Source: Neorhizobium alkalisoli
GTDB taxonomy: Bacteria > Pseudomonadota > Alphaproteobacteria > Rhizobiales > Rhizobiaceae
Direction of reading: 5' to 3'
DNA: 64,000 bases
NCBI RefSeq assembly: GCF_007829835.1
Contig: NZ_VIWP01000004.1
Location: 372,001-436,000 of the forward strand
Shown in pieces: positions 48,000-56,041 of this stretch. Position numbers and translations under genes: made by a program. Numbering within the stretch: the stretch's first letter is position 1; each line of letters starts with the position of its first letter. The notes under the pieces were generated by a model. The model saw only the letters and a list, made by a program, of their open reading frames with translations, ran no database searches and was not told the DNA's origin.

Positions 48000-48031
48000 G
48001 CCCGGTTTGATGTCTTTTGGCGAAAAAGCCG

Positions 48032-48057
48032 GGAACTTCCGCGGATAAGCAGCCGTT
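48032..48057 (+). promoter_or_regulatory. EcfG/RpoE2-type general-stress promoter
   Basis: GGAAC, 17 bases, then CGTT: a perfect match to the general-stress consensus, 75 bp before the start of the small gene that follows. Confidence 0.7.
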
Positions 48058-48132
48058 CAGCCTTTGTGAAGAACTCCCGGCCATTGTTTGGGGCAGTGTA
48101 CGGGCGATTCGCCCGTTTTGTACGGAGATCCA

Positions 48133-48387
48133 ATGACGCTGCTACAATTCCCGGCCGACCGCCGCACCGCCGACATCAGGAGATGCGCCGAAATCCTCCA
48201 AAACATCCATGGCCATGAGGCCAATCGCTTCTGGAGGGCGGAAATGGCGGAATTCGCAAAGGGAATGCGGGCACAGGGGGTTCCGGACGCAGAGATCTCC
48301 CATCAGGCCGCTTTGTTCATGCACGCCGTGCAGATGGAGCTTCAGGCCATGTACGCCGAAAACGGCGCCGGCGTCTCCGCAGGCTGA
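48133..48387 (+). CDS. Small hypothetical protein under a general-stress promoter
   Basis: An 84-residue, mostly helical soluble protein (FPADRRTADIRRCAEILQNI; FWRAEMAEFAKGMRAQGV; a helix rich in Met and Ala near the end). The FPADRR opening recalls small rhizobial proteins of the DUF6074 kind, but I cannot confirm that. ATG 48133 has GGAG six bases upstream; an earlier in-frame start is not supported. A perfect EcfG-type promoter and a downstream terminator make it a likely monocistronic stress gene. Function unknown. Confidence 0.78.
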   Translation: MTLLQFPADRRTADIRRCAEILQNIHGHEANRFWRAEMAEFAKGMRAQGVPDAEISHQAALFMHAVQMELQAMYAENGAGVSAG

Positions 48388-48407
48388 TCTGCCTTTCAGA
48401 AAAATTC

Positions 48408-48456
48408 AGGAGGACCAGCCGCGGCGGGCGGCCGGTCCTCCTGTTGCAGCTTTTTT
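48408..48456 (+). terminator. Intrinsic terminator after the small stress gene
   Basis: AGGAGGACCAGCC pairs with GGCCGGTCCTCCT (one mismatch); TTTTTT follows eight bases after the stem. Confidence 0.7.
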
Positions 48457-48629
48457 GGCGGAAAGCCGCAACAGGGCGCGGGTTTAAGGATTGAAGCTTG
48501 CGTCGTGATGGATGATGGGAAGCTAATGTGTGGGAGGTGCAAGGTCAATTGCGGGCCATTGCGCTTGCCCATGAGAATGACGGCTATAACTTTGGTGCCC
48601 TCCAATCCATGTTGCAGGCTACAGCAGGC

Positions 48630-50561
48630 TTAAGTCTCTGACTGGGTTTGTTCAGTGATTTGTAGTGATGTCGATCGCCGCCAATTCACGCGTGCCTCTT
48701 GATACCCAAATTCGATACCAGATATCGTCTGGCCATCTACAGAAATGGCCAACAACAGATGATGTTCTAAGTCTATAGCTCCCAAAAGAGTTGCTGGAGA
48801 GTCTCCGGCTTCTCGCGTGATTGTTCCTTCCAAAGCGTTTCCAAAGCGCTTTAGCGCGATGCGAATGTTACGTCTCTCAATCATATTTCGGGAAGGCTTT
48901 AGAATGCCGAACCCAATAGATTTAACTTGGTGAGTTACGTGAGTAGAGGCGGAATAGTTCCCATCTTCGTCAGAAATGAGCTGAATTTGCCCAAATTCAG
49001 TGTCCCAATAACCATCAATATCAGCACCGATCTGCACGAGAGCAGCTTCGCCGATTGCTGTCCGTTCCTTCCGCTGCTCGAGCGCCCTTTCGCGCGCCGC
49101 ACTATAGCGCAGCTCTTCGTCCTCTTTTTGTTCGCGAATTTCCGCCGCAATACTACACACACTCTCATGGGGGGATGGCTTTAGGATTGCGCTGTCGGCC
49201 CGCTTTCGAGCTTCGATATGAAAGCCCCCAAAAGTTAGTTTTCGCGCGAGGTTACCGTCTGCAATTGTTTCTCCTTTAGACGCTGCAATCTCGAATGCTC
49301 CTATGGCTTTACTCTTAAGGCCGAGCCTGTCGTAACTCACGCCGAGGTTGTTCCATGCCATGCCGCTACGTTCTTCAGGGGGGATTGCTTCGTATTGCAG
49401 CATAGAAAGCCCATCCTGATCTGCCTCGGAATAGGCATGCGCAGAAGCAAAGCGCGCGTCTATATCGTCGGGTTTCATTGCCGTTATCAGTTCGCCCAGA
49501 GCTTTATGGATCTCAGGTAGCTTCGCGGCCTCCACAAGTATGCGAAATGCTTCCATTATTTCAGATTTGTCGCGATGATTTTTAATGGGAAAGCTTATGA
49601 GTTTTTCTTTGAAAGTCTTCAGAGCACTCGAATTTTTAACTTTCTTAGCAACCTCAACTCCTCTCTTGGAAATATTAGCGGCGATTTGCGCATCATTTGC
49701 TATGTCCACAGCAATAATGAATTCTTGCAAGGCTCCGAGGTCGTCTCCGTAATGTTGTAACGCCTGGGCTAGCGTTTTTCTAATTTCCGCGTTCATTGGG
49801 AAAGCCTCTGACTTATCCCTTATGAGAGAAAGGTTGCCTCCTTTTCCCGAAATTATTCTAGCGTATTCACACCTTGTATCCCATTCCGCCAGCTTCTCTT
49901 GAGAAGTGTTTAGTGCGGATGTCCTGTACGCATCCTCGATCTCAGAGACACGTTTTTCATTCTCGTGCATCGTTGCGATAAAAAATTCGAATTCGAACTT
50001 TTCGTCACTCCATGTCGATTGCGGGGTATGTTGCAGTTCATCGGATCGGTCGAGAGATCTCTCTTCTGCCATGCCTTCTCTTGCTTCAGAGAAATCGCTT
50101 CGAGGGAGTCTTCCCGCTTTTACAATGGCGGCCTTGATCTTGGTGCAGGCAGGGCCAAGAGCGGCTTCTGGGTTTAAGAGTTCATCAGGATCAAACGTTT
50201 CCGGTGTGAGTCCGCTTAAATCGGATGGCAAATGAAGATCTACACCTCTTGGGCTGACGAGGAAGGTCCGTTTTCTGCCGAGTCGACCTATGAACAGGCC
50301 TAGCTCAAAGATGACATTGTCTCTGACTGTTGAATATTCCTTGTTCCGGCTGACCGTAACATCGTCAGGTGCGCAAACAAGGATCGCAAAGTCGGCCTTA
50401 TCTAAAGCGCTTTCTAAAGACTCAAGGGTGAAATGAGATGGTTCGAAGGTTCCTTGAGTCCATACGACTGGAGCCACATCATATTGCATGGCAGACTGGA
50501 TATATAAGGCCAAGTTACGGTGTTCAGAGGAAGAGCCGATAAAGACGATTGGTTTAGCCAT
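48630..50561 (-). CDS. TIR-like/TPR protein, candidate anti-phage effector
   Basis: A 643-residue protein. Residues 1-150 form a TIR-like (CAP12/PCTIR-type nucleotide-binding) domain: IVFIGSSSEHRNLA, CAPDDVT and DNVIFELGLFIGRLGRKR, in which Glu86 matches the catalytic Glu of NAD-cleaving TIR effectors such as TIR-STING. Residues about 240-460 look like helical TPR-type repeats (GMAWNNLGVSYDRLGLKSKAIGAFE), then a charged helix and a C-terminal beta-rich domain (about 520-635). DNA is markedly A+T-rich versus neighbours, the ribosome-binding site is weak, and tRNA-Thr lies about 300 bp away, so it looks acquired. No nucleotide cyclase or partner gene is adjacent. Confidence 0.8.
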   Translation of the reverse strand: MAKPIVFIGSSSEHRNLALYIQSAMQYDVAPVVWTQGTFEPSHFTLESLESALDKADFAILVCAPDDVTVSRNKEYSTVRDNVIFELGLFIGRLGRKRTFLVSPRGVDLHLPSDLSGLTPETFDPDELLNPEAALGPACTKIKAAIVKAGRLPRSDFSEAREGMAEERSLDRSDELQHTPQSTWSDEKFEFEFFIATMHENEKRVSEIEDAYRTSALNTSQEKLAEWDTRCEYARIISGKGGNLSLIRDKSEAFPMNAEIRKTLAQALQHYGDDLGALQEFIIAVDIANDAQIAANISKRGVEVAKKVKNSSALKTFKEKLISFPIKNHRDKSEIMEAFRILVEAAKLPEIHKALGELITAMKPDDIDARFASAHAYSEADQDGLSMLQYEAIPPEERSGMAWNNLGVSYDRLGLKSKAIGAFEIAASKGETIADGNLARKLTFGGFHIEARKRADSAILKPSPHESVCSIAAEIREQKEDEELRYSAARERALEQRKERTAIGEAALVQIGADIDGYWDTEFGQIQLISDEDGNYSASTHVTHQVKSIGFGILKPSRNMIERRNIRIALKRFGNALEGTITREAGDSPATLLGAIDLEHHLLLAISVDGQTISGIEFGYQEARVNWRRSTSLQITEQTQSET

Positions 50562-50858
50562 GAAAAATAATGGACTCGGTTGCGTATTCCCGAAGTTTTC
50601 GTTTTACGCTGCCTCGCGTCAAGGTAACCGATTTGAAATTTTATCAAACACGAGGTGAATCAGCACTTCTGAACTAGTCGTAAAGCGCATATCAGCTTGC
50701 GAAAGCCACAGCTTTGTCGTCACAACACAATCTGTATTGTATAGTTTACAGGCGGCCAAAATCATATGCCACCGGATGTAAGGAAAAATGGGTATCAGGA
50801 TGCACTTAAAGGATACGATCCCAATATCAGCATAAATTCATTGAAAAATATGGAAAAC
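50562..50858. other. A+T-rich region between the TIR-like gene and tRNA-Thr
   Basis: This 297-bp stretch shares the low G+C of the TIR-like gene and must hold its promoter. A frame from ATG 50766 runs into the tRNA and is not gene-like. I found no integrase remnant or duplicated tRNA end here. Confidence 0.5.
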
Positions 50859-50934
50859 TGGTGCCGCTTGCAGGACTCGAACCTGCGACCCCATCATTAC
50901 GAATGATGTGCTCTACCACCTGAGCTAAAGCGGC
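50859..50934 (-). tRNA. tRNA-Thr (CGT)
   Basis: Minus-strand cloverleaf of 76 nt: acceptor GCCGCTT/AAGCGGC, D arm GCTC/GAGC, anticodon stem CATCA/TGATG around TTCGTAA (anticodon CGT, reading ACG), T arm with TTCGAGT, discriminator A and an encoded CCA. Confidence 0.97.
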
Positions 50935-50976
50935 TTTTTCAGCGCGCGGCGAAGCCGGGCTGTAGGTGAAGGGGCT

Positions 50977-51004
50977 GATACAGGCAATGCCCGGTGATTT
51001 CAAG
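50977..51004 (-). promoter_or_regulatory. Candidate promoter of tRNA-Thr
   Basis: On the minus strand CTTGAA (51004-50999), 16 bases, then TGTATC (50982-50977), 43 bp before the tRNA 5' end. CTTG-type -35 boxes are typical for rhizobial stable-RNA genes. Confidence 0.5.
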
Positions 51005-51078
51005 ACGGATTTCGCAATTGCCGGAGATTTTCTCGAATTGCCGAACAGCACCGATGCGAAGTCTCGCGGCAGGACGCG

Positions 51079-52035
51079 TCAGAGCGCCAGCCGCTGGCGT
51101 GCCGCCGCATATTCTCCATCCAGCCGATCGACCAGTTCCGCGACGGAAGCGATCGACTTGACGGCGCCGATTCCCTGACCTGCCCCCCAGATTTCCTTCC
51201 AGGCTTTTGGGCCGGTCGTGGCCGCCTCGAAATCCATTTTCGACGGGTCGGCGACGGGCAGGGCGTCGGGGTCGAGGCCCATGGCTTGGATCGAGCCCTT
51301 CAGGTAGTTGCCGTGCACACCGGTAAAATAGTTGGAATAGACGATGTCGGCGGCAGCGGCCTCGACGATCATCTGCTTGTAGCCGTCCGACGCACGCGCT
51401 TCCTTCGTGGCGATGAAGGGCGAGCCGATATAGGCCATGTCGGCGCCCATTGCCTGCGCCGCCAGAATGCCGCCACCGGTGGCGATCGCGCCGGCCAGAA
51501 GCAGCGGCCCGTCGAACCATTCGCGGATTTCCTGGATCAGGGCGAAAGGCGAAAGCGTGCCGGCATGCCCGCCGGCACCGGCCGCGACTGCGATCAACCC
51601 ATCGGCGCCCTTGCGAATCGCCGAATTCGCATGCCGGTTGTTGATCACGTCATGCAGCACGATCCCGCCATAAGAATGCACGGCAGCATTAACCTCGGGC
51701 ACGGCGCCGAGCGAGGAAATGACGATCGGCACCTTGTATTTGACGCAGAGCATCAGGTCGTGCTCCAGCCGCTTGTTGGACGTGTGGACGATCTGGTTGA
51801 CGGCAAAAGGTGCTGCCGGCCGGTCGGGATGGGCGGCATCGTGGGCGGCCAGATCTTGCGTGATCATTGAGAGCCATTCGTCGAGCTGGCTTTCCGGCCG
51901 GGCGTTGAGAGCCGGGAAGGCGCCGACCACGCCGGCCTTGCATTGCGCCAGAGTTAGTTCGGGATGCGAGATGATGAAAAGCGGCGAGGCCACCACGGGC
52001 AGGCGCAGTTTCTCCTTCAACACGGCCGGCAACAT
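51079..52035 (-). CDS. Nitronate monooxygenase (2-nitropropane dioxygenase family)
   Basis: FMN-dependent TIM-barrel enzyme of 318 residues. It has AAGAGGHAGTLSPFALI, the phosphate-binding GAIATGGGILAAQAMGADMAYIG with the family glycine motif, and an N-terminal LPVVASPLFIISHPELTLAQ strand. Such enzymes oxidise alkyl nitronates, though many homologues act elsewhere, some within acyl-CoA catabolism. ATG 52035 has GGAGG upstream. A TTGACGT dyad lies 17 bp before the start, shared with fadD. Confidence 0.9.
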   Translation of the reverse strand: MLPAVLKEKLRLPVVASPLFIISHPELTLAQCKAGVVGAFPALNARPESQLDEWLSMITQDLAAHDAAHPDRPAAPFAVNQIVHTSNKRLEHDLMLCVKYKVPIVISSLGAVPEVNAAVHSYGGIVLHDVINNRHANSAIRKGADGLIAVAAGAGGHAGTLSPFALIQEIREWFDGPLLLAGAIATGGGILAAQAMGADMAYIGSPFIATKEARASDGYKQMIVEAAAADIVYSNYFTGVHGNYLKGSIQAMGLDPDALPVADPSKMDFEAATTGPKAWKEIWGAGQGIGAVKSIASVAELVDRLDGEYAAARQRLAL

Positions 52036-52051
52036 CTGCAATCCTCCCAAA

Positions 52052-52073
52052 TTGACGTTTACGCGAACGTCAA
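52052..52073. promoter_or_regulatory. Palindromic operator candidate upstream of the monooxygenase gene
   Basis: TTGACGTT and AACGTCAA are perfect inverted 8-mers around the 6-base centre TACGCG. The first twelve bases are identical to those of the fadD-upstream dyad. The position between the likely core promoter and the start fits repressor control. Confidence 0.6.
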
Positions 52074-52174
52074 TCGATGTAGCAGATGCTTTTCGCCGCG
52101 GAAAGCCGCTTTGCGCTGTTTTCGTTTCATGGCGGGTCAGCCGTATGTGGCAGGCAAATTCGGCTGGAATTTCG

Positions 52175-53392
52175 TCAGACCGCCCGGAGGATAAGGGCGC
52201 CGGCTACGATGACAAGAACCACGGTCCACGGTGGTGTTTTCCAGACTGTCAGGAGAAGGAAGCCGGCGAATGCTAGTGCGAAATCGGCCGGCGTGAGGAT
52301 CGCACCTGTCCACACGGGATCATAAAGGGCAGCGCCGAGAATGCCGACCACGGCCGCATTGGCGCCCCGCATCGCCGCCTGTGCCGCCGGGTTGCCGCTC
52401 AGGCCATTCCAGAAGGGCAGGGCGGCGAGAAGAAGCAGAAAGCCGGGCAGAAAAATGCCGGCAAGTGCAATGGTGGCCCCAAGCATCCCGTTTGGTGCCG
52501 GCACCACCGCAGCGCCGAGATAGGCGGAAAATGTGAAGAGAGGCCCGGGCATCGCCTGCGCCAGGCCATAACCGGCGAGGAAAGTGTTTTGTGAAACCCA
52601 GCCCGGCTGTACCACCTCCGCCTCCAACAGCGGCAGCACGACGTGTCCGCCACCAAAGACCAGCGCGCCCGAGCGATAGAAGGAATCGAACAGCCGCAAT
52701 CCTTGCAGATCCAGTGTGGCAGCAAGCAGCGGCAATCCAAAGAGCAGGATGAAAAAGGCAATGAGGCAGCCGAGGCCGAATGATCGGGGCAGGCTGAAGG
52801 AGAGGCTTTTTGCCGGTTCGGCAACGGCGCCACGACAAAGTGCAAGGCCCGACAGCCCACCGAGCGCGATGGCAAGAATCTGCCCAAAAGCCCCGCCGAA
52901 CGTCACAAGGAAAAGTGCGGCAAGCGCGATGCCCGCGCGTGGCCTATCCGGTGTCAGCGTGCGGGCCATGCCCCAGACCGCCTGCGCGACCACCGCGACG
53001 GCGCAGAGTTTCAGGCCATGCAGAAGGCCGTCGGCGACCGGGTTGTCGAATGCCGCCGTGCCGCTTGCGAAAAGAAAGAGGAGAAGCGCCGAGGGCAGGG
53101 TGAAGGCGCTCCATGCTGCGGCTGCACCGAGCGGGCCTGCGCGCAAAAGCCCGATCGCAAAGCCGACCTGGCTTGAGGCCGGGCCGGGCAAAAACTGGCA
53201 GAGCGCGACCAGATCGGCATAGCCTTTCTCGTCGATCCATCTGCGGCGTGTCACGAACTCGTCGCGAAAATAACCGAGATGCGCAATTGGGCCGCCGAAC
53301 GCGGTCAGGCCGAGTTTCAGGAATGCGCGGAACACCTCGCCCGCCGTGCCTGTCCTTGATCCCGCAACTTGCTCGCCAGCCTCACTGTTCAT
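52175..53392 (-). CDS. chrA: Chromate transporter, long-chain ChrA type
   Basis: Membrane protein of 405 residues with two homologous CHR domains (about 18-185 and 215-400). The first carries FGGPIAHLGYFRDEFVTRRRWI and QFLPGPASSQVGFAIGLLRAG; the second repeats it as FGGGHVVLPLLE and GYGLAQAMPGPLFTFSAYLG. Family members extrude chromate by proton-coupled transport. A general anion role cannot be excluded. Confidence 0.92.
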   Translation of the reverse strand: MNSEAGEQVAGSRTGTAGEVFRAFLKLGLTAFGGPIAHLGYFRDEFVTRRRWIDEKGYADLVALCQFLPGPASSQVGFAIGLLRAGPLGAAAAWSAFTLPSALLLFLFASGTAAFDNPVADGLLHGLKLCAVAVVAQAVWGMARTLTPDRPRAGIALAALFLVTFGGAFGQILAIALGGLSGLALCRGAVAEPAKSLSFSLPRSFGLGCLIAFFILLFGLPLLAATLDLQGLRLFDSFYRSGALVFGGGHVVLPLLEAEVVQPGWVSQNTFLAGYGLAQAMPGPLFTFSAYLGAAVVPAPNGMLGATIALAGIFLPGFLLLLAALPFWNGLSGNPAAQAAMRGANAAVVGILGAALYDPVWTGAILTPADFALAFAGFLLLTVWKTPPWTVVLVIVAGALILRAV

Positions 53393-53694
53393 ATCCGCCC
53401 TTTCCGGTTCGATCCGCTTCTATTGTCGTTGCAGATGAGGACTTGATGACAGGGTGCATCGCCAAATTCTCTTTTCCGCAGGGAGGCTGGCCGGGTGGTT
53501 CGGATTGCCACGCTTTGCCGTGAAAGCGACAGCGACACATCTTTTCCCCAATTTCCGCAAAGGTATGAAGGGTGGCCCCCGCTTGCAGTTCCCTGCCGGA
53601 GAGGTTACCGAAAACTTAAAGGACCGGCGTCCGCCTGAAATCGGGGTGTACGGATGCAGGTCTGCATGTGTGAGAGTAACCGGAAGGACCGGCA
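53393..53694. other. 302-bp divergent intergenic region
   Basis: Lies between the divergent chrA and the unknown membrane-protein gene and must carry both promoters. A short perfect hairpin, ATGCAG-GT-CTGCAT (53653-53666), sits in the leader of the rightward gene. No other gene or repeat is seen. Confidence 0.5.
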
Positions 53695-54972
53695 GTGAGC
53701 GGTTTGGAAACGGCGATCAGGAATGCTTTGGACCGCTCGGATAGGGCGGATGGCAAGACGCGGGCGCGAATCTATCAGTCCGCCCGCCAGGCGCTGGAAG
53801 CCGGATTGCAGAAACAGGGCGTCTCCGACACGCTGATCATCCTGCAGCAGCGCAAGCGGCTGGAAGAAAAGATCCGCGAGATCGAGACCGAAGAGATCGA
53901 CCGGCTGACCGCCCAGGTGGCGTCTGCGGGGTCTTACGATGACGACCTTTCCGACGATGACCATGCCGTTGCCGCTGTGCCGGAATTCGAGCCGGTCGTG
54001 GAGCCGGAGCGGCGTGCGGCATCCGTCGAGACACCTGTTGTTGCCCCCGCGGTCCCGAGAGGAAGAAGCGAAGAGCCGGAACTGGGTGGAGCAACCCGCC
54101 AGGCACCGACGTTTGCCGGCAGCAATGCGAATGCCAATGCAGGCGATCTCGGTGGTCTTGAGAACGAGCGTCTCGGCCAGATGTCCGAAGCGCCCGCGGC
54201 ACAACCTTCTCGCCTGTCGCGCGCCGAGAGGAAAAAGGCCGAAAAAGCCGGCAAGGCCGACAAGAAGGCCCGTGGCCGTCGTGGCCGCACCGATCTCGAC
54301 GTCGCGCCCGAGCGCGCCGCCAAGCCGCGCAAGCGGCGCGGTTTTCTCTCGCATCTCATAACTTGGGTCGTCACGCTGATCATCGTTGCGGGCGGTTGCT
54401 GGTGGTTCTATTCGTCCGGCATGGTCCAGTCGGTCATTCAGGATGCCGTCGATGCTGCGAACCAGATGGCGCGCAGCCAATCGGGCCAGCCGAATAGCCG
54501 GTTCGATCCGCGCGGCGGCTTTTCCGATGAATGGGCCGAGATCTTCAAGCCCGCCGATATTGCCGGCCTGAAACCGGGCCGTCAGGCAAGGGTTGATGCG
54601 GTCGATGGATCGGAAGGCCCCGCCGTCCGCATGCTGTCGGCAACACCGACGGCCGATGGCGATATCGCCATCACCGTACCGGCGGATCTGTTGAAGGAAA
54701 TGGCGGCCAAGACCTCGACCGTCGCAATCACGGTGCAGGCCGGTGCCAATCAGGGCATCCAGTTCTCGGTCAGCTGCGATTTCGGCAGTCTCGGAACCTG
54801 CGCCCGCCACCGCTTCACGGCATCGCAGGAAAAGCTCGAAGCCCTGTTCAAGGTCACCTTCGATCGCACCCTGGCGCCGAACGCACCGGGCCGTCTGCTC
54901 ATCAATGCCGGTATCGATGGCGCCGACAAGCCGGTGCTTCTTTATTCCGTGCGCATCCTGCCCGGCGGCTGA
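53695..54972 (+). CDS. Membrane-anchored protein of unknown function
   Basis: Unrecognised 425-residue protein starting with GTG, seven bases after AGGA. Residues 1-75 form a charged coiled coil (SVSDTLIILQQRKRLEEK); 80-180 are acidic and low-complexity; 180-220 are Lys/Arg-rich (RKKAEKAGKADKKARGRRGR); one membrane helix follows (about 222-240); the C-terminal 170 residues look like a periplasmic beta-sandwich (ITVQAGANQGIQFSVSC...). The basic stretch before the helix predicts a cytoplasmic N-terminus. A link to the envelope or signalling is only inference. Confidence 0.75.
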   Translation: MSGLETAIRNALDRSDRADGKTRARIYQSARQALEAGLQKQGVSDTLIILQQRKRLEEKIREIETEEIDRLTAQVASAGSYDDDLSDDDHAVAAVPEFEPVVEPERRAASVETPVVAPAVPRGRSEEPELGGATRQAPTFAGSNANANAGDLGGLENERLGQMSEAPAAQPSRLSRAERKKAEKAGKADKKARGRRGRTDLDVAPERAAKPRKRRGFLSHLITWVVTLIIVAGGCWWFYSSGMVQSVIQDAVDAANQMARSQSGQPNSRFDPRGGFSDEWAEIFKPADIAGLKPGRQARVDAVDGSEGPAVRMLSATPTADGDIAITVPADLLKEMAAKTSTVAITVQAGANQGIQFSVSCDFGSLGTCARHRFTASQEKLEALFKVTFDRTLAPNAPGRLLINAGIDGADKPVLLYSVRILPGG

Positions 54973-55011
54973 TTTTGTTTTTGGCCTGCCGGTTCAAGGG
55001 CAGGCCATCCG

Positions 55012-55923
55012 TCATTTCAAAAATTTCGGGCCGAAACCGAGCACCTTGTCGTCGATCTCGCCGATCGCCTTCTTGTCCTTGCCGTCATAATCGAGCGAAA
55101 GCAGGATATGGCGGATGACGTTGAGATGCGCGCGCCGCTTGTCGTTAGATAGAACCACCGTCCAGGGTGACTGTTTCGTATGGGTGTCGCGCAGCATCCG
55201 GTCGCGCTTGGCCGTATAATCCGGCCACTTGTTCAGGGCCGCGATATCCATCGGCGACAGCTTCCAGATTTTCAAGGGATCATGCCGCCGGTCGTGAAAG
55301 CGCTTGAGCTGCATTTCCTGGCCGATATCCAGCCAGAACTTGAAGAGATGGATGCCGTCATCGGCCACCATTTCCTCGAACTGCGGCGTCGCCTTCATGA
55401 AGTCATCATATTGCTTCGGCGTGCAGAACCCCATGACCGGCTCGACGACGGCGCGATTGTACCAGGAGCGGTCGAACAGCACGATCTCGCCCTTGCTCGG
55501 AAACTGGCTGACATAACGCTGGAAATACCATTGCCCGGCTTCGGTCTCGCTCGGCTTGGCAAGCGCCACGACGCGCGCCGAGCGCGGATTGATATAGGAG
55601 CGGATGGAAAAGATCGTGCCGCCCTTGCCGGCGGCATCGCGTCCTTCGAACAGGGCCATCATCCGCTTGCCGGTCGCCTGCATCCAGAACTGCACCTTGA
55701 CGAGTTCGATCTGCAGCTTCTCCAGCTGCTTCTCGTATTTGTCCTTGTCCATCTTGTCGTCATAGGGATAACCGCCGGAGGGCAGCGCGCCATCATCCAC
55801 CCAGTCGGGAAGTTTGGGATCGTCTATGTCGAAAGTCCGCATCTTCTCGCCGACGACGAGCTGCACCGCGCGGCTTGACTGGCTTTGACTTGATTGGCCG
55901 CGACTTGACTGATCCATGTTCAT
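55012..55923 (-). CDS. ppk2: Polyphosphate kinase 2
   Basis: Uses polyphosphate to phosphorylate nucleotides (or the reverse). The 303 residues contain the Walker [13 protein letters not shown], the Walker [18 protein letters not shown], the lid with [19 protein letters not shown] and HLNVIRHIL, as in class I PPK2. The Ser/Arg/Gln-rich first 20 residues are probably disordered. It diverges from phoR; Pho-box-like heptamers lie between them, which fits a role in phosphate storage. Confidence 0.95.
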   Translation of the reverse strand: MNMDQSSRGQSSQSQSSRAVQLVVGEKMRTFDIDDPKLPDWVDDGALPSGGYPYDDKMDKDKYEKQLEKLQIELVKVQFWMQATGKRMMALFEGRDAAGKGGTIFSIRSYINPRSARVVALAKPSETEAGQWYFQRYVSQFPSKGEIVLFDRSWYNRAVVEPVMGFCTPKQYDDFMKATPQFEEMVADDGIHLFKFWLDIGQEMQLKRFHDRRHDPLKIWKLSPMDIAALNKWPDYTAKRDRMLRDTHTKQSPWTVVLSNDKRRAHLNVIRHILLSLDYDGKDKKAIGEIDDKVLGFGPKFLK

Positions 55924-55949
55924 TCCTTCCCTGATGCCGGTTCATGTGG

Positions 55950-56041
55950 CTGTCATATAGGGTGTACGTAACGTCCGGACAGGCTCGACCCGCTTGTGAG
56001 TTTCCCACAGGGTCGATGTATATCTGTCATGCAAGCGTTAT
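55950..56041. promoter_or_regulatory. Pho-box-like heptamers between ppk2 and phoR
   Basis: Two perfect CTGTCAT heptamers occur, at 55950-55956 and 56024-56030; the second is followed by GCAA and GCGTTAT, a weaker second half with the right 11-base period. The position next to the phoR start makes activation of phoR through it uncertain; binding controlling ppk2 is also possible. Confidence 0.4.

Noticed and set aside
50766..50900. A frame starting at ATG 50766 that runs into tRNA-Thr
   Set aside because: Most of its end is the antisense of the tRNA, a common false gene; no integrase signature is visible.
54983..55007. GGCCTGCC...GGCAGGCC hairpin between the unknown membrane protein gene and ppk2
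   Set aside because: The T-rich stretch lies before, not after, the stem on the plus strand, and A-rich sequence follows on the minus strand, so it is not an intrinsic terminator for either gene.
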